From Drosophila pseudoobscura (lineage: Eukaryota > Arthropoda > Insecta > Diptera > Drosophilidae), in NCBI RefSeq assembly GCF_009870125.1, contig NC_046683.1, positions 20,655,001 through 20,719,000 on the forward strand: a stretch of DNA of 64,000 bases, given 5' to 3'. This document shows, piece after piece, positions 29,743-40,888 of the stretch. The position numbers and the translations under genes are program-made. Position 1 is the stretch's first letter. Each line of letters opens with the position of its first letter. The notes below the pieces were generated by a model. The model had not been told where the DNA came from, made no database searches, and saw nothing but the letters and a program-made list of their open reading frames with translations.

Positions 29743-30546
29743 TTATATTAGTGAATTAAATTTAATTTGTTTTTTCTCCTTGGACACTCTGTCCTGGGCG
29801 TACTGGAAAAATTTTTGCGTGATTCGGTCGAAATCGGCGTCTTCTAACGAAAATCTTTCCTTAAATCCCGCTGTAAACAAATAATCATGTTTTTTATATT
29901 ACAATATACATATTAATTTGAAAATAATACTTACTACGGATGGCTAGAGTAACCCGCAAGCCCCTAATGCACTTTTTCTCCTCTGTGCCCCGCCAAGAGC
30001 ACTGTCGTGCGACCTCGTCGGACACAATTGAACGCCAAGAACTCCGAATCCATTTGTCGAATGCTTTCTCGCCCGACATCATTAACTCTGCGATCTGTAC
30101 AGAATTATTTTTGAATATATTTTTAGCTCGTGAGTTTCACGCAAAACACTTACCACATTTTTGAAGAAACTTTCTTCCTGCAAGCTATGCTCGAAATGAT
30201 CCAATTCTTCTATGGTTGTGAGCGGTGGGCAAGGCAGAACTACTTTGGGTTTGCGGATCTCACCACAAACCTTCGCCTTAATGGAGCCAATTTCGGAACG
30301 AAGAGCCACCATTTCCGCTGTGTTTCGGTCCAGTTTATTAATTATGATGTCCATTTTTTTGTCCAGGTTATTTAGTCCGTCGAGTTTATTAAGCATAAGG
30401 TCCATTTTTTTGTCCAGGTTATTTAGTCCGTCGAGTTTATTAAGCATAAGGTCCATTTTTTTGTCAATAATATTAATGTTCGATGTACTTTTATTGATAT
30501 GCTTCGATTCGCATATATATTTCCTACTTTTACGCTTAAATGGCAT
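29743..30546 (-). CDS. DUF4806-domain gene, three exons, apparently intact
   Basis: Proposed exons on the minus strand: 30546-30154, 30094-29935 and 29870-29743. Introns have good sites (gtaagtgtt...ctgtacag and gtaagtatt...tgtttacag). The joined frame is open for 226 residues. Residues 1-25 are basic. Residues 26-75 hold a 17-residue Leu/Lys-rich repeat (unit LDKKMDLMLNKLDGLNN), followed by a coiled-coil segment to about 95. A domain of DUF4806 type spans about 102-190, with PPLTTIEELDHFEHSL, AELMMSGEKAFDKWIR, SDEVARQCSWRG and LRVTLAIR. A C-terminal helix contains FDRITQKFFQYAQDRV. The molecular role of DUF4806 proteins is unknown to me. The gene sits among transposons, so it may be a host gene in heterochromatin or transposon cargo. 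Confidence 0.7.
30349..30453 (-). repeat. 51-bp tandem repeat inside exon 1 of the DUF4806-type gene
   Basis: Two nearly identical 51-base units (each ggtccattttttt...gcataa on the plus strand) followed by the start of a third. The period is a multiple of three and adds 17 residues per unit, extending the coiled coil. Confidence 0.9.
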
Positions 30547-31260
30547 TTTTTATTAATATAAGTACTCCCCTGTGTATAAAAAAAAAAGGTGCGCAAAGTC
30601 AGTTCCAGCGAAAATTGTTATATTCGTTGACGCAGGTGGCCTGATGCACAAGAAGATGGCTAGAAAAAAATATATACACAGAATGTGTAGATTGTTGTCT
30701 TTTTGGGGTCTTATACTGCTCCCAAACTCAAATATTGTGCACTATACTATACTATTAAATAAATAATAATTTACTTACCGATTTTTCCTTTTTTTCACTA
30801 TTTTTATGATTTAACTCCCCGTTTACGTCCTTCTGCTGCGGTTTTTAATCACAAAATAACACAAAACGAAAAAACGGCGGCGTTGTGCCGGGCCGCAGTT
30901 TGCCATGTTCGTTCATGTTCTATTAAGTGATCCGGCGTTTCTTGCGTATTGTGCCCGTTTTTAAGTCCGTTTGTGATAGTTTTGCGAGACTTTGGTCGTC
31001 GCACGGTTTTCGTCCGGTAAATGCTCTTTTCTGAGTCCGTCTGCGAGCATTTTGTGAGACTTCACCCGTACCTAGCTATTTTTTCCGTTATGTTTCACTT
31101 TTCTGTCCATTTTTCACCCGTTTTTAAGTCCGTTTGTGATAGTTTTGGGAGACTTTGTCGTCACTCGGTTTTTGTCCGGTAAATGCTCTTTTCTAAGTCC
31201 GTCTGCGAGCATTTTGCGAGACTTCACTCATCGCTCCCGGATTTTTATCATTTCTAAGTC
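30547..31260 (-). promoter_or_regulatory. Upstream region of the DUF4806-type gene with a 163-bp direct repeat
   Basis: Two tandem copies starting at 30954 and 31117 share cccgtttttaagtccgtttg, ccggtaaatgctctttt and gtccgtctgcgagcatttt. The same block, reversed, stands alone at 24591-24775. No TATA box is obvious next to the ATG; a T/A-rich stretch lies at 30547-30600. The label is based on position only. Confidence 0.4.
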
Positions 31261-32051
31261 CGTTTCCGGACATTTTATGATAGTTCCGTTTTACTATCGC
31301 TTTTTGGTTCACTGGGTGGAGACGAGGAGAGAACACGAAACGATAAAGAGCAAGTGAGCGCTGAATGAGAGAGCACAAAAAGTGCAGCTTCGCTGTAAAC
31401 GAAGAGCGTCCAGCAAGAACCGTTCGCGCAAAGCAGAAACGAAAATTTATGACGAAAACGGGCGAGGGGGGAATGGTGCGCAGCGGTTAGAGCTTGCGCG
31501 CGAAACTATTGTCGTTTCTCCTTTGCTTGTCGGCTCTTTTTGGAAATGTCGCTGACCACAAGTACAGTGATCACTCACAATCGAATACATTTGAATGTGT
31601 GTACGTACTTGCTCACAGGCCCTTTTCATACGTAGTTATTTATATATTTTTTATGAAATAATTGGGCACTTTGATTGACCTGTGGCACTTGTTGGGGGCT
31701 GTTTGGACACCGATGCATTCCCTCCCACAAGTTCATACCAACCAGGAATACCCACGAGCAGCTCTCAAGAGTAGCGAAGTTTGAAGTCCAGTGGGCCACC
31801 AATGACAACTGCAGGAACAGCAACAGCAACGAGCGAGAGATGATATCCAATGGGGATATCCAACGAAGCGCCAAGATTAATCCAATCCAACTTCTGTCCA
31901 ATCCTGAAAATCAGTGTCCACCCGGGGGCGCCAAAAATGGATGTGCTAAATAGCCTGCCGTTAGGCACGATTTCTGAGGGTTCACGACATTACAATTCAA
32001 GAGCGTGATTTCATACATGTCTCTTAGGTATAATTATAGATATACATATAT
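31261..32051. other. Unassigned segment
   Basis: Mixed sequence with no frame I can support. The last bases (catatat) form the target of the LTR that follows. Confidence 0.4.
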
Positions 32052-32678
32052 AGTGACATATCTATAATCCATGCTCCGCATACCCTTGTCTATGTCTATA
32101 ACTATAAACAATCCGACACCCTCAGCTTCGAACCCCCATAAACAATCTCTCGCTCGAAATGGACCACGCGTAGCCGATAGCAGGCACTGTAAACAAACAC
32201 CCTAAGCTACAAGTTGAACATAAAACAATAGATGCCGCACTAGAATCCAGCCGCACTAGAATCACGCCACTCTCCAGAGATCAATTACTTATCGATTCTC
32301 TACTCTCAGCCACCCCCAAGTAATGCAACACCGATCATACGCAGCGGAAGCCTTTCATCAAAAGCCACCTTTCCCACATATCGATCGAGTCACGTACTCC
32401 ATCACCGAAGCCGAAATCGAAGCCAACGCCTCCGAATCTAAATCCGAATCCCAAATCGAGCATCATAATATAAATAGTCTGCATCTAAGAAGGCAGGTCA
32501 GTTCTGTTCAAGACAAACGTCAATCGCGACACCGTCGGAGATATCACCCAAGTTGATTCCATTCAAGACATCGGACATCAGTCATCGTCGGGGAACTAAC
32601 TAACCATTGTACGCTAAGTTTAAGTGAAAGAATAAAACTTTTTTTTAAAACTTAAGCTCAAGTGTCGCATATTTTACT
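32052..32678 (+). mobile_element. Errantivirus-like solo LTR with ATAT target duplication
   Basis: 627 bases, starting agtgacatatctataat and ending cgcatattttact (AGT...ACT ends), flanked by atat at 32048-32051 and 32679-32682. A TATA box (tataaata, 32469-32476) and a poly(A) signal (aataaa, 32631-32636) give the plus orientation. AGT...ACT ends and ATAT targets are hallmarks of the 17.6/297/tom group in Drosophila. No internal region remains, so this is a recombined solo LTR. Confidence 0.85.
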
Positions 32679-32800
32679 ATATATATGTATATATAGGCAG
32701 GCAACTGATTTGCCTTAACAAATATATTAACAGATATAACATATGACTAATATTATATTCAAGATGAAGAAATATACATTAAGGAAACTAACCAGAAAAT

Positions 32801-33025
32801 AACGAAGGGGAACGTTGTGAGTTGCTGCTGCAACCGCAACTCTACATTTATACTCAATACATAGTCAGTATGGCAGTGCATCCGGGAGAAAAAGAAAACG
32901 TGTCTGAACGTGTCGTCAGGTGCTGCGTAGCCACTTGTAATAGTGAGATCTAACTGGATTATTGATGCAGATCAAGGATATATATACTTCATGGGGTCGG
33001 AAAGGCTTCCTTCTGGACGTTCCCC
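32801..33025 (+). repeat. Hairpin-ended dispersed repeat, short copy
   Basis: Starts aacgaaggggaacgttgtga, keeps gcgtagccacttg and gggtcggaaaggcttcc, and lacks most of the interior and the terminal palindrome. Confidence 0.65.
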
Positions 33026-35040
33026 CTATACCTCTAGCTAATTGCCAATAAGAAATGCCTTCTGCTGTTGCGAATAAGGGAAAACAGAACACGTAAAATA
33101 CGTATAAATTTTCAATCATTCTTAAGGGGCATGCCATTGCATGATCAAAAGCTTGTAGTGAGAGTAACTGTGGATTGAAAATGTGCAGTTTAGCTTTAAT
33201 AAATTCCTTCTTCACTCAGGCCACACTACTAACACTTACGCGGGCAATGCGAGCGTCACAGATTTATTTTCTAGAAATGGCTCCCCTCTGCCAACAGTCC
33301 CTCCTTTGGCAACGGTAGCAGTCAGCCGCAATGGCAGAGGTAGTGGAATTAGTCTTGTACGGTGGATTTTCCCACTTTCAAAAAGCCAGCACACACGAAA
33401 GTAGATGGAACACATTTACGCTGTCTGCTGCATGTTTGACTGTGTATTTGGAGAGGGGTCCAAGGCTGGAGGGATCGAGTGGTGGAAAGTACAGCTCGTA
33501 CTTTTGGCCTTGTTTGGCCCCGTGGGGCCAACTTCAATTCAAAGCGAGCAAACTAATTTCCAATGCAAATTGAATGGCAGTCAAGTGTGCGAAGTTCGAG
33601 ATACATTTGCAGCAAATGCTTTTAAAACCCACCCACTGCCCACTGACACACTCAGGTACCCACATAGAAATACGCGGACGCACAGAAGGCACAAAAGTGT
33701 GTCAGGCTCTGCACTGCTTGGCTCTGCGAACGGAAATGAAGCGAAAGCTGTCTGAACACTATGGCTGAAAACTTTGCCTGGATATATGAATTACTTTCAA
33801 TTTTAATTACCGAGCGGTTTCTGGGCGGTTTCCTCGGGCACCACTGACACCGCTAACATCCTCCCATCCAATCAAGGCCCCCACCGAGGGTCCTGTGCCG
33901 CAGTCTGGGAATCGCCCAATGACAAATATCCTTTACTGTAAAAAATATTGGTTGCATGGTCGTATGGTTGCGAAACAATGTTTGTGTAGCGATATGAATT
34001 GAATAGGCTTGGTTACGCTTTATCGCTTCGCAAATCCAAATCATTTGTGAATATCAGTGGTGAAAAACTCGGAAGAATTTTTCCAAGTTAAACTTTATGA
34101 TGACTCCGGTCCTCAGGTAATTTCTGAACAAATAAAACAAGTGCTCGACTTCAAAGCATTTATTCGACTGGGCGCAGCCAGCAAAAAAAAAAACAATAAC
34201 TCCCCGACTCCAACGCCGAGCCGATCTTGCATGCTCAGAGAGCAGTACAAGAGCGCGGCGTGTGAGAGCAAAAGCTCTGCTTACAACATCGCACACGCTA
34301 GGCTAGGGTAATTAAGATAGTCTGCTGCAACAAGTGGGTCCAATCATATTAATAGTTTTACGCTTTCCAGCTTCTACAAAACTTTGCAGACAGAAAGAAG
34401 TTCATGAATGTTATTCAGACGTAGTAAAGAGAGAGAAGTAGGTTAGGCAGTAGGCAGATCTGCTCATTTTAATGCTATTTCTTGTCATTGTCCTCTGATT
34501 AGAGACGTGCTTGTAACCATCCCAAGGCCTCAATAAAGGGTACCAGCGGAGTGGGCGCCGACTTGTCCAGGTCCTCGAAGTTTGCCATTCTTTCAGTAAT
34601 AAATCATCCAGCTTTACTGAACTGTTCAGATTTCACTGAAGTGAATATACAAATACATAGATATACATTAAAACTTAGTTTCATACATAACAGTGGATTC
34701 TTTTTATACGGGAAAAGCCGTTTTCTTATCGATTACAGCTTAATTTCTCATAGCATATTCTTGATACATTCTTATATATTCTTCGGTATTCATTACCGAG
34801 AGTAACCCGCCAAGAGCTTTTGTTGAAAGTCACAGGCGCAATTGACAATGAGTGGGAACAGGAATACGGCTTAGCTTTATACCTGGTACTCAGTCAGTTT
34901 GTACTCATACGTATGTAACTTATACAACCAGGTAGGCTTCGCTTTTCACATGTACTTTTGCGTTTTACGTTTTCAGCAAAAACGTTTCCTTTTAAGGTTC
35001 GCCTACTTCCACAAATTATTTTTATCGATAAATTAGGTAG
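33026..35040. other. Unassigned segment, possibly single-copy
   Basis: About 2 kb of moderate base composition. I found no transposon protein and no credible gene: open frames are short and lack splice context. It could be old unique DNA or diverged repeat. Confidence 0.35.
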
Positions 35041-35049
35041 CGTTGCCCC

Positions 35050-35500
35050 TTAAGGTCCTCAGACGGGCCACGCATAGGCCAATATGGCACTTAGTTATCC
35101 AGATAGAGGTATGAACCGTCGCGGTGGTGCTTATGGGATTTGAAAGTCCTTGAGACTCGACGTCTTTTTAGCATAGGCCAGAAGTTCCCGTCCTCTTGGG
35201 GGCGTCTTCCAGCGATGCACAGTTCCAGAGATGGGCAGAAGCAAATGAGATGCTTCAGGGTTTCGATCACCTCATTTTCATCACATTTACTGCAACTGTC
35301 TCGGTTGGTGATGCCTAGCTTTGTTGCGTGTCCCGCAGCCAGACAGTGTCCTGTAAGTATTTCCACTAACAATCTACCGTCCTTCCATGGTAGCCAGCTC
35401 CGATAGCTTATATGACAGCCTTATATCAGGGTCTGTACAGTATAGGCCCGCTCCTATTCCTCCGTGCATCTTGGAGTCGTCTGTATATGGGCATTTCCGC
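35050..35500 (-). pseudogene. LOA-type element 3' fragment (RNase H start and C-terminus)
   Basis: Minus strand: YTDDSKMHGGIGAGLYCT (RNase H start, with the usual TDGSK changed), then, after an internal deletion, VEILTGHCLAAGHATKLG and SCSKCDENEVIETLKHLIC, the C-terminal Cys/His region of LOA-clade ORF2. Confidence 0.7.
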
Positions 35501-36039
35501 GGTCACTCACACGACTTTTGAAATCAAAATAAAATGTTAAATGCTAAATAAATCAAACAAAATTGAATTTTTTACACTTCACCACTAATAGTTTTTTGAA
35601 GTATTATGAGAGTACTATCAATGGTAAAAAATTGAGATTGAGCGGTCACTCACGCCACTTCCAATATACATGGTTATAGACATCAAGGCTAATAATCGGC
35701 AAACTCTGCGAATTATTTGCAAATTTTGAACTTTAAATATTTTTGACATAAATAAGAAATAAGCTTTATTATTAGACTTATGATTTTTCAAAATTTGACC
35801 TGTCCTTTTTTTGAGAAGGATTCTTTTTTTCAATGCAGTTTTGTGAGTATATATATAATAATAGTCATTACACTAACGTTTAAGCAAAGAAGAAAAATAA
35901 AAGATAAAAAAGAGATATCCATGAGCTGCAAGCGACTAAAAAATACTCGATGTTACAGAAGAAAAGAAATACATTTATTTTAAATTCGTTTTTGTTTAAC
36001 GTATATATACATAATTTATTAATATAACATTTTTTAGAA
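35501..36039. other. AT-rich unassigned segment
   Basis: A gcggtcactcac word occurs twice (about 35500 and 35641) in direct orientation. The lower part may be diverged 3' sequence of the transposase-like fragment next to it. Confidence 0.3.
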
Positions 36040-36445
36040 TAAGCGGTGCGCGCTATTTTTATTTTCATTTCAGTATTGCATGAAGTGAAATGCTTTCGTT
36101 TAAGGCCACTGATATTTTTGGCTGTTTCCCATTTTGCGTTAATTTTTCCAGAGACTTTTGCTATGTCATCTGTCTAAATTAAGAATAGGTTAGCGCCACT
36201 AATATTGTGTCGTGTGCATTAATAAAACGCATCCTTTTTAGTTTTTTGAATTTGCCAGACTTTCCTTTTTACAACTGCACCTACTCCATCAACTGCACCC
36301 TTGCTATGAGAGATTGCGAAATAGTTCCATTGTAATTCACCGCATCCAAAATGCACCAAAAAATCAGGTACGCTCCACGTTATAAACTTGTTTTTAAACT
36401 GACTGCTACTGCCATCAGAAAATATATAAACTTTTTTAAAAAGCT
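36040..36445 (-). pseudogene. Transposase-like fragment of the 'HGKGAVDGVG' protein type
   Basis: A minus-strand frame reads KVYIFSDGSSSQFKNKFI, LQWNYFAISHSKGAVDGV and VKRKVWQIQKTKK, then a stop and a diverged continuation. The combination of an SDG...QFKN block with W-x-x-F-x-x-S-H-x-K-G-x-x-D-G-x-G is one I recall from large uncharacterised transposon-like proteins of arthropods and cnidarians. The Asp residues could be part of a DDE-type site. I cannot name the superfamily with confidence. Confidence 0.5.
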
Positions 36446-36654
36446 CGTATTACATATGTGTAATATACAAGATTTTGATCGCAAAGTGAAGACCGCATTT
36501 TTGTCGTGATTTAAATTTTCGCTTATTAAAGCATACTACTTCGTACTACCGTGCCACACATGTAAAAATGGTTTCTTGTGTATAACTAAAATGGGCACTT
36601 TGAATTTCATTTTGGCATTGCAGGTGGTAGTTTTCCGCGAAAATTCTGTCCCTG
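36446..36654. other. Short unassigned spacer
   Basis: AT-rich sequence between the transposase-like fragment and the repeat copy; nothing recognised. Confidence 0.3.
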
Positions 36655-36960
36655 TCTGTCTGTCCGTCCGTCCGTCTGTTCGTCCCTATTAACGCCTAGT
36701 GCTCAAAGACTATAAGAGCTAGAACAACGATGTTTTGGATCCAGATTTCTGTGATATGGCACTATTACAAGAATACTTCAAAATTTCGCCCCACCCACCT
36801 TCCGACCCCACAAAAGACGAGAATCTGTGGTGTCCACATTATTGAAGATACGAGAAAACTAAAAATTATATCATAGAGAATGACCGTTTCTATGAGATTG
36901 CTGAATCTGGATCAGATCGGATCATTTTTATAGCCAAAAGGAACAAATTAAGGAACAAAT
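36655..36960 (-). repeat. Hairpin-ended dispersed repeat, reversed partial copy
   Basis: Reverse complement of internal parts of the 27997-29110 copy, from the GACA block through agctcttatagtct to aacaaatt. Both termini are missing. Confidence 0.7.
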
Positions 36961-37850
36961 TCATGTTTAATGTCATGAACACAATTTTGGCAATTGCCTG
37001 TCATGCATGTCATTCTTCATCCTCAATATTGCAGCACACTGTTCTTAGAAAGCTTTCAAAATTGCTTGAAAAGGAGAAATGCAAAATTAGCATAATACAT
37101 GCATACGCACATATTATAAGGCATCTTATGGCTTGGACGCTGTTGGTAGAAAATGGTTTTGCCTATGGCACTTGTACCAATCTCGGTTTTATATAATTCA
37201 AAAGCTTCTGCTATTGTCATAAGCGTCTGGCAACTAATTTGCCATCGACAATAATGGCGAATATTTCATCTTTTAACTAAAACTTTTTGGCAACATCCAA
37301 TTGATTTTGATTGCTTCTTTTCTCTTGTGCAGATATGCAATTTTTTGTCTTCGTTGTATTTTTTATTTATACATCAAGAACAATTTTTCGCCTGTCAGCA
37401 TTTTTTTACAGTGCCTTTTCTGCCTTCTTTACGGTCTTGCTCCAATACCTTTTCTTGTTCTCGGCTTGCTTTTAGCCCGAATCATTTTCTCGATCTATCA
37501 TATTCTCTCTGTTGGGACACTGAGCTTTTTCGCTGACTATAATTGTTCAAGAATTTCACAAAGTAATGATTTCCGAAACGTTATAAATTTTACTATAGGT
37601 AATTTGTGTGTTGAGGGGGGCCGAAGATGCCAGAGCCTCTTACAATAGTATTAGAGAGTGATAAACTTGGAGGCAAGCTAGCCGATCTCGAGCCAAAGTA
37701 ATAGATTGGGGACAAAAAAGGTCTGTTCTCCAACTATATCAAACTGCCAGAGCAGGCGCAGCTGCTCACGGCTTAGCGACGGCATACGACAGAAAAGATA
37801 ACAAGAGCGAGCATAGATAAAGAATAGATGTTTAAACCTGTAACCATCCT
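36961..37850. other. Unassigned segment
   Basis: T-rich sequence. Short open frames with many Phe/Leu codons reflect base composition. No family is recognised. Confidence 0.35.
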
Positions 37851-39830
37851 GATCAAGGCGACTCGAGATACGCCATCAGCTCATGGGATGAGCTCGAGGA
37901 TTCTCGCTAGAGGCCACTTCAGAGGAGGGAAGTTCTCGTCCTTATTAAGAACGACATCATTGACGTATAGCTCAGGATTTCGGGTGCTCCACTTGGTTCT
38001 TTCTTGAACACTTAAATAAGATTGGCGCCAGCGACACCAAAAGATTTGCTAAAGCTGTGTGACCTTCTGCCAACGGTCCAGGCGATCGACGTTTAATTCA
38101 ACCAAGTCCGGCTCCAAGAAGGGTGTGATAGGGGCGCCAACCAGAAAATGGCTGGGCATGAGTACATCGAGATCTGCAGGGATCTCTGAAAGAGGACTTG
38201 AATTAATGCGCAGAGTGCGCAGCTCATCAAATCCAAGAAGCGAGGATCCAAGGGCACGTCGAAGATGATGTTTAGCAAGCTTGACTGACGCCTCCCACAA
38301 TCCAAAATGTGGCGATCTAGGAGGAATGAAATGCCAATCGATGCAATTGTTGAGACAAGCGACTTAAGTTCCGCTAGTTCGTTCCGCGCTCCAACAGAAT
38401 TTGTGGCATTATCTGACCAAATACGAATCGGTCTTCCACGGGTGCAAATAAAACGGCGACGAGCAGAGAGGAACGCAGACGTAAGATCCTTCACAAGTTC
38501 GATGTGAACCGCCTTAGTGGAGAAATATGTAAAAATGCTCATGCAGTACTTCAGTGGGGGCCGGTTTCGGACTTCTGATTTATACAGCAACGGACCGCTA
38601 TAGTCAACGCCGGTAACTAAAAATGCACGAGATTCGCTAATTCTGTCCACCGGAAGATCTGCCATTATTTGCTCGAGAGTTCGAGGCTTCACTCTAAAGC
38701 ATCTGACACACTTTTGGATTACGTGTGCTACGGTCTTTCGGTCACCGATTAGCCAGTACGTTTGACGAATGATGGCTAATAGCGACTGAGGTCCATCGTG
38801 AAGGTGATTTTCGTGTAAGTGCCGTATCAGAGTAGAAGTGATGAAATGATTCCTGGGCAATATTATGGGATGCCGTGCTTCGAAATCCAAGGTACAGTTT
38901 TTAAGACGCCCTCTAACTCGAAGCAAATCGCAATCATCTAAAAATGGCGAAAGCGAGGCGATCGAGCTTGAAGCCTTGATGTCCTTTCGGGTTTCCAGGG
39001 CTCTTATTTCAGTACATATACGAAGAAGCAGTTCGATTTCCAAACGCAAGTCGTCCACAGTTATTCCAGACTTTCGTCGATGAATGAACTTGCATACATA
39101 CGGAAAAATTCCTTGCATTTTGGGGAAGGAATTTACAACCTTTGATTCTTTCACCAAATATCTTGACGCGCATACTTGGTCCATACTTCCAAAGATGAGA
39201 ATTGATGAGCTCAGCTGGTAATGATCTTTGAGAAACCATATCGGCACGGTTTAGATCATTTGGTACGTGCAGCCAAGACATTCCAGATGGTTGATTCTTG
39301 ATCCAAGCCAAAACGACTTTGGAGTCACACCAGCAATAATAAGAGCAATTAAATTTAATCAAAGACACTTCAAGCATAAGCTGGGCGAGTTGCGCTGCAC
39401 CACATAATTCCAACTTGGGTATTGTGCTAGTTTTGAGTGGCGCTACACGAGATTTGGAAGATAGAAGATTTGCCTTGACTCCATTGTCGACTTGCGAAAC
39501 AGCGTAGATGCAAGCTCCATAAGCACTCATGCTGGCATCACAAAATCCATGCATTTCAAGGTTGCTTCTTCGAAGGAACGATAGGCGTGGGAAAGAAATT
39601 TGTTGCATAGTCAAACTGCTGAAAAAAGTTGATCCAAGTTTTCCAAGACTTTCCCAATGAAGCGTTTCTTTCCATAGCTGCTGTAGAAATATTTTTGCTT
39701 TGGTAAATCCTGGCACTATAAGTCCGAGTGGATCATAAAATCGTGCAATAGTTGACAATACTACTCGTTTAGTTGGTTTCGAAGGGACTTGATTGGGACA
39801 GAATGAAAATAATAGCTCATCCGAAGTGGG
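37851..39830 (-). pseudogene. BEL/Pao polymerase: end of RT, RNase H, integrase
   Basis: Minus strand in order: KRVVLSTIARFYDPLGLIVP; FTKAKIFLQQLWKETLHW; RNase H with MHGFCDASMSAYGACIY and CDSKVVLAWIKNQPSGMSW; then, after a frame change, the integrase zinc-binding region HLHENHLHDGP and VIQKCVRCFRVKPR; the catalytic core with VTGVDYSGPL and WSDNATNSVGA; and finally LDRWQKVTQLWQ and KDENFPPLKWPLARI near the C-terminus. Several shifts disable it. Integrase inserts element DNA; here it is a relic. Confidence 0.85.
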
Positions 39831-40888
39831 ATTTCATGCTAAACCTATCGTCTTGGTAACATCGCTGCCATCAGTAAATTTAACAAAGCTTTATCTTCAC
39901 TGGATGTTTGATCGAATACAGAAGTATCGTTGGAACACCATTTTCTGATCTTGAAATTTCCTTTTGCTAAGAGTCCTGACTCCTGGCGACCGTGGCAGTT
40001 TTCCACTCCCCAGAACCTTCGCACTAGCTCATCCAAACGAACGGTAGGCGTTTAACTCAATTCCGTCGATCTAGAGGCAGCTAGGAGCACTGAGCTGTGG
40101 GAGTAATGACCTCCACCTGTGACAACCCAGGCGAGACGGGTTTTTTGTATTATACGAAGTCTCCTCTCCAAGTTGATCTGTACAACGCATAAAATGTCGT
40201 AAAAGCTGGCTCCAATAAGTACATCGATGCGCTGAGATTTGTTGAAGTGTTAGCAAGGCTGATATTGGATGGCATTTCCCATTTGGATATATCAAATGAA
40301 GAAGTAGGCTTGTTTCCCGTAATACGTGGAGCAACGAGAGCTGTGAGACTCGTGAAGTAATCGAAAGTCCTGGATCGAATGACCAAATTAACTGAACCTT
40401 CCGTATGAAATGCAGAATCAGCACCGATACCGGATCCTGATACCGACCTTTTGGCTCGTTTCAGCTGAAGCTTCTGAACTGCAAGAGGTATTCCGATGTC
40501 CCTTCTTCAAACAGTTGAAGCAAGCTCGAAGCTTCCTTGCTTCTCTAAGACGCAAAGATGGCGAAAGGTTTCCTTTATTATCACAGAATTCACATTCCAA
40601 TACGATTGTATTTGGAGCAACAAGACTGCGTTTTGAATGAGTGATTCGTTTATGTTTTCCAACCTGATTGCTATGGGTTTGAATCAACATAGCTTGATCC
40701 ATGGTCTCCATGGCTTGACATCTCCTCTCCAAGAAAACCGAAAAATAGTCCCATGTTGGTATGGCATTAAGGGGCGACAGCTCCTCCCATTTGGTTCTGG
40801 TATCAGAGTCGGGATACTTGTATGTGGAGTGAACGATGATGCATCCTGCTATTTCCTCCATGGTACCCATGGACCTAAGAGCTCTCAA
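39831..40888 (-). pseudogene. BEL/Pao gag end and protease, with the start of pol
   Basis: Minus strand from 40888: the end of Gag (MRALRSMGTMEEIAGCIIVH), a CCHC knuckle (CFNCLKKGHRNTSC), then a protease region in broken frames (40424-40071) and LDELVRRFWGVENCH-type text leading into pol. A deletion removes the N-terminal part of the RT. The 5' side is cut at 40888 by LOA-type sequence. Confidence 0.75.

Noticed and set aside
33183..33768. Overlapping plus-strand frames considered as a small gene
   Set aside because: Frames are short and overlapping with no motif or splice support; they are likely chance openings in possibly unique DNA.
37301..37648. Phe/Leu-rich plus-strand frame considered as a membrane protein
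   Set aside because: The hydrophobic composition follows from T-rich DNA. No start context, family or conserved motif is seen.
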